DNA of 58,398 nucleotides from a virus. The first letter of the stretch is position 1. Every line of letters begins with the position of its first letter. The stretch is taken from positions 1 to 58,398 of IMG/VR virus record IMGVR_UViG_3300022928_000003; one strand, 5' to 3'. The notes below the pieces were generated by a model. The model ran no database searches. It had not been told where the DNA came from and worked only from the letters and a program-made list of their open reading frames with translations. Both the position numbers and the translations under genes were made by a program. Positions 39,633-47,337 of the stretch are shown piece after piece.

Positions 39633-41298
39633 TTTTTTCTCCTATGTTTATAATTCTTGTATCTATTTGATCTTTATTCCAAACATAATTCAACCAACAA
39701 GCCGCTTTATATTTGTTCCAACTGAAATCTATTGGCTTAACATCAACACCATAACGTCTTAACATCTCTGATTGCTTTGGCGTTACAGCTTCATTTAACC
39801 ATCTTTTACCTTTCTTAGCAGCATCACTATCTTCAATCTTCCTTAGAAAGTCATCAGCAGATGCTATGGCTTGTTCCTTAGTTCCAACACTAACTACCCT
39901 TAACTTGCCCCCTGTGCGCTTTACAAGGGCTATAGATATATCATCTAAGTGTGCAACCATGCCAAAACCATTAAAGCCACTAGCACTCATACAAGCACCA
40001 TTGTTAAACAAGTCAATCCATCTAAACGGTGATCTATCCATAAGATCAACTTCAGTCATTACAAAGTCTTCTAGTGATTCTCGCTCTTCTTTGCCAAACT
40101 CATGTCCACATATAGGACACTCACGAGATGACAATGGTACTTCTGATTGACAATCTGGACATATTTTAACAGGAGCTTCACCTGATCTTTGAGATTCAGC
40201 ACCTTCAAGATTAACACCTTCATCTAATGACCCGTGTGTAAGTACACTTGTGCCAAAATCTAAAACCACACAATCTTTTTTAATGACATCTGGATGCTCC
40301 TCTGGATCTATTGTTCGGAGTCCACGACCAATCATCTGTACCATTGTAGATTTGTATGAACATGGTCTTGTAAGCACAATACAACTAACAGGCGGGGCAT
40401 CAAATCCCTCTGTAAGCACAGCTACATTGACAACAACTTGTATATCTCCATGCTCTAAATCATGTAATATTTGTTTTCTTTGGTCTGCTGGCGTGTCACC
40501 AGTAACAATTTCAGCTCTTACGTTTGATCTACGATACTCATCACATACATCTTGTGCATGAACGATTGTAGAGCAAAACACAACTGTCTTTCTGTCTCCC
40601 GCTTTATCTTTCCATTCATCTACAATTTTTTCGTTAATAGCTCGTTTGTTCATAATCCGTTCAACTTCACTCATATCAAAATCTGATACGGTTCTACGAA
40701 CATTTTGCAAATCATCTGTAACACCTACATCAATGACGTATGTCTTAGGCGGCACAAGAAAACCTTCACGGATAAGTGTTCCTATTTCAATTTGATGCGA
40801 ACAATTATTGAATACAGTCTTTAATCCTTTTTTATCTCCACGATTGGGAGTTGCTGTAAAACCAACTATCTGTACAGAATTGTTCGCTTCTTTGACCCTG
40901 TTAATAATTCTTTGATATGTATCTGCTATTGCATGGTGACTTTCATCAATAACAACCATGTCAACAGGCTTCATGTTATCCAAATTGTTCGGTCTCGAAA
41001 GCGTCTGCACCATGCTAAATATGGTTTCTCCAGACCAATCTTTCTCTGATCCGTCAACTATACTCGTGGATATGTTTGGATTAACACGGGAAAATTTCTG
41101 TGCATTCTGTCGTACAAGCTCATCTCTGTGTTGTATGACTAATACTCTATCGCCTTTTTTATATCTCTTACCTACTAATGCAGACAACATAATAGTTTTA
41201 CCCGCTCCCGTTGGAGCAACAACGATAGTGTTTTTGTGTTTATCAAGAGCGATAGACGCATCGTCTACGGCTACTTGTTGGTACGGTCTAAGTATCAT
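39619..41298 (-). CDS. SF2 DEAD/DEAH-box DNA helicase (559 aa)
   Basis: Motif I APTGAGKTIM (about 28-37), motif II VIDESHH (about 117-123), motif III GFTATP (about 150), motif VI QMIGRGLRTID (about 335-345), and a C-terminal zinc ribbon CPDCQSEVPLSSRECPICGH (about 382-401). This is an UvsW/RecG-like or restriction-type helicase used for phage DNA recombination and replication restart. The leader RNA is structured (41310-41391), which may set expression. Confidence 0.88.
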   Translation of the reverse strand: MILRPYQQVAVDDASIALDKHKNTIVVAPTGAGKTIMLSALVGKRYKKGDRVLVIQHRDELVRQNAQKFSRVNPNISTSIVDGSEKDWSGETIFSMVQTLSRPNNLDNMKPVDMVVIDESHHAIADTYQRIINRVKEANNSVQIVGFTATPNRGDKKGLKTVFNNCSHQIEIGTLIREGFLVPPKTYVIDVGVTDDLQNVRRTVSDFDMSEVERIMNKRAINEKIVDEWKDKAGDRKTVVFCSTIVHAQDVCDEYRRSNVRAEIVTGDTPADQRKQILHDLEHGDIQVVVNVAVLTEGFDAPPVSCIVLTRPCSYKSTMVQMIGRGLRTIDPEEHPDVIKKDCVVLDFGTSVLTHGSLDEGVNLEGAESQRSGEAPVKICPDCQSEVPLSSRECPICGHEFGKEERESLEDFVMTEVDLMDRSPFRWIDLFNNGACMSASGFNGFGMVAHLDDISIALVKRTGGKLRVVSVGTKEQAIASADDFLRKIEDSDAAKKGKRWLNEAVTPKQSEMLRRYGVDVKPIDFSWNKYKAACWLNYVWNKDQIDTRIINIGEKNAPK

Positions 41299-41309
41299 AA
41301 TTCCCTCAT

Positions 41310-41391
41310 TGCTAGATGATGAAAGGGTAGCTTTACGGCACTCGTGCTACCCAAACGAGTTCTAGCAGACGAAGGTCAGTCTTGCCGCTAG
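41310..41391 (-). promoter_or_regulatory. Candidate structured leader (pseudoknot) of the helicase gene
   Basis: On the minus strand, TGCTAGA (41367-41361) pairs with TCTAGCA (41316-41310). Inside it, ACTCGT (41360-41355) pairs with ACGAGT (41345-41340), and the loop GGGTAGC (41352-41346) pairs with GCTACCC (41331-41325), an H-type pseudoknot. The GTCTGCTAG strand can instead pair with CTAGC...AGAC just 5' (41391-41379), an alternative fold. The ribosome site GAGGG (41307-41303) follows three bases after the outer stem. This looks like translational control or a riboswitch-like element; no known family recognised. Confidence 0.55.
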
Positions 41392-41405
41392 ATATTCGCA
41401 AAAAC

Positions 41406-42014
41406 CTATTTGTTAGCCCAAGATGGAGTTACACCATTTTGTTGCTGTTGCACTTGCGGTTGAGCTTGCACAGTAGGTTGCACAGGTGCTGGTGCATTAC
41501 CGTCACCTATATAACCATCTTGATTAACAGTTACAGGAGCAAGCATTTTATTCTTGTCATCATAACCGTTAGTGCCTTTCTCAACTGCAATCTTCATGCA
41601 AATTTCCATACCGTTGATTGCCTCAAGGCTTGGTATTTGTCGTAGCACATTAGCTTCAGGTGAAACATCATTTGGATTTAAACCTTTGGCACTATCAATG
41701 ATGCCCCTAAGAGTTCGTAAACCAATTTCCTTTGATACGGAAACACCATTTTGATTTTTCTTATCACCATCAAAGAATATGTTATGCCAAACTTTACGTT
41801 TGTCGAATTGACCACCTACGATGGTAAATTCACATTCAATCCACTTAGCTGAAGAATGAGCTGATTGCCTAAAAATAGCATCTTGTGCTAAATCAGGAAT
41901 CCTTACACCATCCAACTGTGGCTTGATATAAAGTATTGCACGAGCAATAGTTCCATGTGGAATAAGAGAAAAGTCATTACCCTCATCAGGGGCTATATTA
42001 TTTAAGTCAAGCAT
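41406..42014 (-). CDS. Single-stranded DNA-binding protein, DUF669-like (202 aa)
   Basis: A beta-rich first 140 residues (LIPHGTIARAILYIKPQLDG, WIECEFTIVGGQFDKRKVWH) are followed by SKEIGLRTLRGIIDSAKGLN and a low-complexity Gln/Pro tail ending NGVTPSWANK. The domain plus disordered tail is the plan of phage SSB-like DUF669 proteins. It overlaps the Sak4-like gene by 8 bases. It likely coats single strands for recombination by the Sak4-like ATPase. Confidence 0.76.
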   Translation of the reverse strand: MLDLNNIAPDEGNDFSLIPHGTIARAILYIKPQLDGVRIPDLAQDAIFRQSAHSSAKWIECEFTIVGGQFDKRKVWHNIFFDGDKKNQNGVSVSKEIGLRTLRGIIDSAKGLNPNDVSPEANVLRQIPSLEAINGMEICMKIAVEKGTNGYDDKNKMLAPVTVNQDGYIGDGNAPAPVQPTVQAQPQVQQQQNGVTPSWANK

Positions 42015-42888
42015 TATTATTTACTCCTTCGTTGCTAGACGTTGGTTGTTTAGCGGGATCAACAAATGTAAGCTCTCTTTCTGATTGCTTTTGTCCGCCA
42101 CTCATTTTAGTCAGAAGTTTACCTAAATGTGGCTCTTCCAATACATCGAGTTTGCCCGATCTATCTTTTGCTGGATATCCCCATTCATTAAGCGTCTGAC
42201 ATACAAAGGCACGATATGTACCTGTTGTTTCGTCACCTGTCATAACTGCCATTGTGATAACTTCATCAACAATTCCTGGTAGTTCACGACCTGTCTTAGC
42301 GCCCTCTATTTGTAATTCAAATAGTTTGCGACCATAATCATCAACCTTTTCGTCAAGAATGCCAACAAAAATAACATTCTTTTCACGAATATGTTGTAGG
42401 TGCGTCAGCCATGACATCATCTCACGACCTTGCATACCATAAACAGCACGAGTATCTATTGTACCGTTTCTAGTTCTATTTTCGGGTTGACCCATACAAT
42501 GCTGAAAACATAATCTACCAGCCACAGTAATACTGTCGATAAATATAGTATCATACTTCTTCATCATTTCCGATGGATCACCATATTGTTGCACTACATA
42601 ATCATAATGCACTTGGCTATAAGATTGATCGTCAGTCAAAGATGGATTGCCACCACCTAAAAAACATGCAAAGTCACGACATTCAGCCCATGTTTTAGGA
42701 CGGATAACGTCTATGGGCCATCCTTCAATAGCCGCATCACCTGCCTCTAAGTCCATGAACAATGTAGTATCTGCATCTAAAGTTCGAGCAAGAGTGGTTT
42801 TACCCACTCCACTCTGACCACACACAACAATCTTATGACCTTTTTTCTCAGCCATACGTTGTTCGGCTGTAATTATATTCAATGCCAT
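42007..42888 (-). CDS. Sak4-like RecA-fold ATPase (293 aa)
   Basis: The Walker A CGQSGVGKTTLA (about 23-34), the dinucleotide-type TLFMDLEAGDAAIEGWPIDV, the Walker B YDTIFIDSITVAG (about 108-120) and the C-terminal VCQTLNEWGYPAKDRSGKLD put it in the AAA_24/Sak4 family. These phage proteins anneal single strands together with SSB-like partners. It is adjacent to the SSB-like gene. Confidence 0.85.
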   Translation of the reverse strand: MALNIITAEQRMAEKKGHKIVVCGQSGVGKTTLARTLDADTTLFMDLEAGDAAIEGWPIDVIRPKTWAECRDFACFLGGGNPSLTDDQSYSQVHYDYVVQQYGDPSEMMKKYDTIFIDSITVAGRLCFQHCMGQPENRTRNGTIDTRAVYGMQGREMMSWLTHLQHIREKNVIFVGILDEKVDDYGRKLFELQIEGAKTGRELPGIVDEVITMAVMTGDETTGTYRAFVCQTLNEWGYPAKDRSGKLDVLEEPHLGKLLTKMSGGQKQSERELTFVDPAKQPTSSNEGVNNNA

Positions 42889-43325
42889 TATTCTACCTCT
42901 TCCAATTTAAATGTTACACCCGCCAAATCCACAGTTCTATGTGGTTCAAGCAAAGATTTTATAGCTGGAGGAGCAGATGCGTATTTTCTTTCTTCCACGG
43001 TAACACTTACTTTACCATAGTGTCTTGCATCATCTGCGTTCATTTGAGTATCAAGTGTAGTCATAAGACCAACTTGATCCCATTCAACTTTTTTTCTGAA
43101 TGTAGCATTAAGTTTTATATTATTTGCTATCATAAAACTAGTAGAACCAAAGTCCTTACCAGCTTCTCTAAGTTTATCACGAGCAGTATTACCATACTTA
43201 TGCTCAAAAACTTCATTGATAGTCTGTAAGTCTTTCTTTAAAGACTCCATCTCTTTTTCAAGAGACTTTCGAGATTCGATGAGTTTTGACTCAGCCATCT
43301 CAAAATAAGTTGCGAATGATGTCAT
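42888..43325 (-). CDS. Early protein with N-terminal coiled coil (145 aa)
   Basis: MTSFATYFEMAESKLIESRK continues as a charged coiled coil, then NKIL-type strands and an ending with AGVTFKLEEVE. It is the first gene of the replication operon, starting 35 bases after the -10 of the promoter at 43360-43387. It resembles small proteins found with Sak4-type modules. Possible recombination accessory; unknown. Confidence 0.72.
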   Translation of the reverse strand: MTSFATYFEMAESKLIESRKSLEKEMESLKKDLQTINEVFEHKYGNTARDKLREAGKDFGSTSFMIANNIKLNATFRKKVEWDQVGLMTTLDTQMNADDARHYGKVSVTVEERKYASAPPAIKSLLEPHRTVDLAGVTFKLEEVE

Positions 43326-43359
43326 AATTGACCTCCTTTATATTTACGCTAGAACTTCA

Positions 43360-43387
43360 TATATAGCACTAGTTACAATAAAGTCAA
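43360..43387 (-). promoter_or_regulatory. Promoter of the replication operon
   Basis: Minus strand: TTGACT (43382-43387), 16-base spacer, TATATA (43360-43365). Drives 43325 and the following genes. Confidence 0.75.
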
Positions 43388-43398
43388 TACTTGATCTA

Positions 43399-43776
43399 TC
43401 ATTTTTTTTTAAAACTTAACAAAATATCTATATTGTGTATGGCGAGCATAAGTTTTTTCTTTAACTTAAACTCAGGCGTAAGAACACCTTTAGCGTCTTC
43501 AACTATGAATCTAGATGATCCATCTTCTTCTATTAATAAATATGTAAAGTCGGCAATGTAATTACATATTTTTACATCATTAATTTTTAATTCGTACTTA
43601 ACTTGTCTTTCTAATTGTTCAACAACACCAGCTCTTTCCATAGCTTTTAATTGACCCCAACGCTCTGCTTCCCATCTTGAATCAAACTTTAGACCCATTG
43701 CGACTGTTTTTTTTGCGAAATACTTGTTGGGTTTCCCAAATTTTCGGGTTATAATTCGTTTATTATTGTTATACAT
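43399..43776 (-). CDS. DUF1064-type PD-(D/E)XK endonuclease (125 aa)
   Basis: The start is set at 43776 (MYNNNKRIITRKFGKPNKYF); a frame to 43818 has no better site. FDSRWEAERW, YIADFTYL and FIVEDAKG supply the Glu, Asp and E-x-K catalytic set of the PD-(D/E)XK fold. DUF1064 proteins are phage endonucleases, probably resolving or trimming DNA junctions. It lies head to head with the plus-strand gene at 43790. Confidence 0.8.
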   Translation of the reverse strand: MYNNNKRIITRKFGKPNKYFAKKTVAMGLKFDSRWEAERWGQLKAMERAGVVEQLERQVKYELKINDVKICNYIADFTYLLIEEDGSSRFIVEDAKGVLTPEFKLKKKLMLAIHNIDILLSFKKK

Positions 43777-43789
43777 GGGAGTTATTGTA

Positions 43790-43981
43790 ATGGCAGATCC
43801 AAAAAAATTCAAGTCCATTGGTATAGATACTGATACTTATTATAAATTAAAACGTATATGTGAAGATGAAAGACGTAATGTACGTCAACAAATTAGTATA
43901 TGGGTAGATAAAGATTATTCAAATAGATTTAAAGAAGAAGATAATGTTACTCGTTTAGGTTTAGGAACTTTAAATAATTAA
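43790..43981 (+). CDS. Plus-strand small regulator-like protein (63 aa)
   Basis: The start at 43790 (MADPKKFKSIGIDTDTYYKL) has GGGAG nine bases upstream; an ATG at 43775 is an alternative. KSIGIDTDTYYKLKRICEDE is followed by RRNVRQQISIWVDKDYSN. A short strand then two helices is the plan of Arc/MetJ-type ribbon-helix-helix proteins. It is the only convincing plus-strand protein gene. Its stop overlaps the lysozyme stop, and its start region faces the DUF1064 gene. A regulatory role is inferred. Confidence 0.65.
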   Translation: MADPKKFKSIGIDTDTYYKLKRICEDERRNVRQQISIWVDKDYSNRFKEEDNVTRLGLGTLNN

Positions 43982-44439
43982 GCAATTTGTTCTTTAACAC
44001 CTACAGCTTCCATTCTTTTTATTAAACGATTTGCACGATTAGTGACTTGCTTGTGCCATCTTGAATCTTCCATTTGTACAGCACATTCTAACCAATCTTC
44101 ATCAGCTATAGCAGCGCAAAATTTCTTAAATCCAGATAAACGAGGACGACCCATATTAAACATCATGTTCGCACATATTTTTTGAACTTCTTCTGGCAAA
44201 TCATCAAAGTTATTAAATAATTTTTTGCATTCTGATATTGTTACTTCAACATCCATTTTAAAGCAGTTATTAACTCTTTCTTCTGATACTGTTGTACCTA
44301 CTGGCTTTCCATATTCTTCATCCCATTCAGTAACTAAATGTCCTATACCAAATGTAGGTAATCCTAAATGATCAAGGTATATTTCATATTTACAACCTTC
44401 ATCTTCTTTTAATTCTTCTCTTAATTCATTTATGTTCAT
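43978..44439 (-). CDS. T4-type lysozyme, endolysin (GH24) (153 aa)
   Basis: LREELKEDEGCKYEIYLDHL continues GLPTFGIGHLV, with the catalytic Glu (E-G), Asp and Thr in the order of T4 lysozyme E11/D20/T26. The rest is NMMFNMGRPRLSGFKKFCAA. It hydrolyses peptidoglycan. No signal peptide, so it depends on a holin (15758-16153). It overlaps the ejection-protein stop by four bases. Confidence 0.88.
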   Translation of the reverse strand: MNINELREELKEDEGCKYEIYLDHLGLPTFGIGHLVTEWDEEYGKPVGTTVSEERVNNCFKMDVEVTISECKKLFNNFDDLPEEVQKICANMMFNMGRPRLSGFKKFCAAIADEDWLECAVQMEDSRWHKQVTNRANRLIKRMEAVGVKEQIA

Positions 44440-47333
44440 GGTGTTTGCCTTGCTGCTATTGCTTGATTTATAGGACTTAGACCTAATAATTGTCCTGTGC
44501 CTGGTGAACTTACGTTAATTGCTCCCAATCCTGTATTAGCTGCGGGTGGAGTTACGTTTATTCCTGTACCTGCTGGCGTTTGATTCTGAACATTTGTTCG
44601 GACTTGATTAGCCGTATTTTTAATTGCAGAAGTAACCCCGTAGTTATCTGCAAGAGCTTCTATTTGATCCGCTCCTTCATTTACGCCTTCTTGAAACATT
44701 TGACCAGGAGCTTGTGACATAAAGTTTCTTATAACTTGTCCTAGTGTCATAGCCCTTTCTGCGTCTGTCTTTGCAGTTCTTACACCATTTTTATATTGTT
44801 TTACTATTTGACTATAATAAGGAGCTGATGTTAAGAACCTGCCCAACACAGTAAACTTTGCTAATTTGCCTAAATTTTGTAGAGGGCTAGCGGCTATATT
44901 AGCAGCTACAAGATCACCACCTTCAGCAGTTCTTGCGTTAAACTTTAATATCTTAGCGAACTCTGTCATATCTTTGCCCATTCTATCACCATAAAGAACA
45001 TTTAATTTATTTCCTTTTGATGCTTCTAACATACGATCAGCAAACTTACCCAATTTTTTACTATCTGTCATAACAGTTTCACCAAAGTCTTTAATAAGAC
45101 TGTTCATAAAATAACCTTGAATTTTCTTTATTGATTCTTCATCATTTTGTGTTCTGAAATAAGTAAGTATGTCATTTATTTCATTTGCTTTTGTAGAATT
45201 GTTCGCTATTAACTCACCAGCTTGTGTTGAATTTAAAGTGCCTTCAGCTAATTTTTTTCTAACATTACTTGCTTGTAAATTACCTAAATTAACTTGTGCA
45301 TTTTTAACACTATTTAACAATCCTCTTAATGTATCACTACCACCTTGATCTACAATATTTTGAATAACAGTGTCATCGATTTTATCTATAGATGTTAATC
45401 TTATTTGATTAGCTAAAGCCTTAATACCATTATATTTATCTGCTCCACCAAATAAAACATCTCCGCTTGTTCCCAAACTATCAATAGCATCAGCAAATGC
45501 TTTACCGCTAAAATCTTTAGGACTCATAGAATCTATACCTGATTTAGCTAAAGCATCTTTAACAAAATTGTTCGATAATTCTTCTCTAAATCTGAGAACA
45601 TCGTTAGGTTTACCAAATTTTTCTAATACTTTTATAGCCCCTTGTAAAAACTGCGGTCTATTTGGTTTAATTAAATCTCTAAATATTTGAGGGTCAACAG
45701 CTAAACGTCTTGCATCCCTATCACCTGTTTTTACAAAGTCTTCTAAATTTTTTAATACTGTATTACCTTGCAATTGTTCGAGTATATCTTTACCTTCTTT
45801 AAAATCAGCTCTTGCTTTTTTTAATTGTTCTCCAGCTTTAGTAAGCATTGCTGCTTCATCAGTAGTTAATTTTGCACCTTGAGCAGTGATTTCTAAATTT
45901 TCACGGCTCATAATATTATCTATGTCGTCTAGAATTGGTTTTAAAACTCTACCTACAGTTGCATCACCAGACATAATTAAATCATTTGTAGATTTTCTGG
46001 CGTTATACAATTGATTAAAAGATGCTTTGTTACCTCTTTGCTTTATTAATGATCTTAATAAACTTAACTGTCCTTTAGCGTCCTCAAAAGACTTGCCAGT
46101 TGCTCCTTTTAAACTATCTAATGCTGTTAAAACTTTTGGCTGCAAATCTTTTACATTAATAAAGTTTTTTGAACCAAGTTGTTCTCCCATAAGATCATCA
46201 ACAGCTTTAAATGTTCTTGTCATGTTTCTGTTAAATTTTTCTTGTGCATTTGTAAAAAGTTCAAATATTTCATTATCTATGTCAGGATTTCTAGTCATAC
46301 CAGGACTTGCAAACGCATTAGCTGTATCTTCAAATTGTTTTAACACAGCTTTTCTTGCTTCAGCTTCTGCTTTAAGTAAAGCAGCATTATCTTCTTTTAA
46401 ACCTCGTAATAAAGCCTCACCAGCTTCGTCTGCTGTGCTAGACCCGCTTATTTGAGTAAACTCATTTATTTTTTTAGACATAACTTCATTGTTTTGTTTT
46501 AAACGTTCAGATGTCTTAAATATTTTTTCTCCAATGCCTTGCGCTCTTGCAATAACTGATGGCGCTCTGATGGCTGATAGCGTAGGCAATATGCCCATAT
46601 CAATTGACTTAGCTGCTGTTTCAAGTTCCTCAGACGTTAATTCTTTACCAGCTTGCAATGATTTTTTACCAACACCAAATGCCTTACCAAGTAATCCGAA
46701 CAATCCATCTCCAACAAAGCCTATGGCTGCTTCAGTAGCTATGTCTTTAGCTATATCTCCCGCTGATTGTTTTGACACACCAGCTCCAGCTTCAACAATT
46801 TCTTCTACTCCTTGACCTGTTCCAGCTCCTATTCCAGCACCTATAGCTGCTCCAAGAACAGGAATAGGTATAGCGACTTGCCCTGCTATAGCTCCACCAA
46901 CTGCACCTATAAGCTCTGGTGCTATACCTGCAAGATCAGCTAAATCATAACGACTAAATCCATCTTCATCTATGAGTATATTTTTGTCTGTTTCTTGTCC
47001 AAACTTAGCTGCACCTTCAGGTGTAAGAGCCAATCTACCACGCTTGTCACGCACATATTCGTCTTCGCCTATATCAAATTTAGCTAATATAGCTGCTTCT
47101 TCATCTCTATTTTCGGCTGCTGACAAGGCAGATCGTAAAGAAGCACTCTTAATTCCTGTGTCAGTATCAAACAATTGTTCGTTAATTAAGTCTTCTTTTT
47201 TATCAACAGAAACACCTTGTTCTTGTCCTCTAAGATATTCAGTAATTTTTAATTGTTCTGAAAATGTTGGTTTTTCGCCTTTAATCTTAAAGCCGACTTC
47301 TTTACCACCAACCTCCATTTTTAAAACGCCCAT
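44436..47333 (-). CDS. Large internal virion/DNA-ejection protein (965 aa)
   Basis: The helical, Ala/Lys/Glu-rich protein starts MGVLKMEVGGKEVGFKIKGE. It has a glycine-zipper hydrophobic segment (AIAGQVAIPIPVLGAAIGAG, about 140-165), coiled-coil stretches (300-560) and a Pro/Gly/Thr-rich C-terminus. The layout fits ejection proteins that leave the head and enter the host envelope. The gene borders lysozyme, and two similar large genes follow upstream. Function inferred. Confidence 0.72.
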   Translation of the reverse strand: MGVLKMEVGGKEVGFKIKGEKPTFSEQLKITEYLRGQEQGVSVDKKEDLINEQLFDTDTGIKSASLRSALSAAENRDEEAAILAKFDIGEDEYVRDKRGRLALTPEGAAKFGQETDKNILIDEDGFSRYDLADLAGIAPELIGAVGGAIAGQVAIPIPVLGAAIGAGIGAGTGQGVEEIVEAGAGVSKQSAGDIAKDIATEAAIGFVGDGLFGLLGKAFGVGKKSLQAGKELTSEELETAAKSIDMGILPTLSAIRAPSVIARAQGIGEKIFKTSERLKQNNEVMSKKINEFTQISGSSTADEAGEALLRGLKEDNAALLKAEAEARKAVLKQFEDTANAFASPGMTRNPDIDNEIFELFTNAQEKFNRNMTRTFKAVDDLMGEQLGSKNFINVKDLQPKVLTALDSLKGATGKSFEDAKGQLSLLRSLIKQRGNKASFNQLYNARKSTNDLIMSGDATVGRVLKPILDDIDNIMSRENLEITAQGAKLTTDEAAMLTKAGEQLKKARADFKEGKDILEQLQGNTVLKNLEDFVKTGDRDARRLAVDPQIFRDLIKPNRPQFLQGAIKVLEKFGKPNDVLRFREELSNNFVKDALAKSGIDSMSPKDFSGKAFADAIDSLGTSGDVLFGGADKYNGIKALANQIRLTSIDKIDDTVIQNIVDQGGSDTLRGLLNSVKNAQVNLGNLQASNVRKKLAEGTLNSTQAGELIANNSTKANEINDILTYFRTQNDEESIKKIQGYFMNSLIKDFGETVMTDSKKLGKFADRMLEASKGNKLNVLYGDRMGKDMTEFAKILKFNARTAEGGDLVAANIAASPLQNLGKLAKFTVLGRFLTSAPYYSQIVKQYKNGVRTAKTDAERAMTLGQVIRNFMSQAPGQMFQEGVNEGADQIEALADNYGVTSAIKNTANQVRTNVQNQTPAGTGINVTPPAANTGLGAINVSSPGTGQLLGLSPINQAIAARQTP

Positions 47334-47337
47334 TTGA

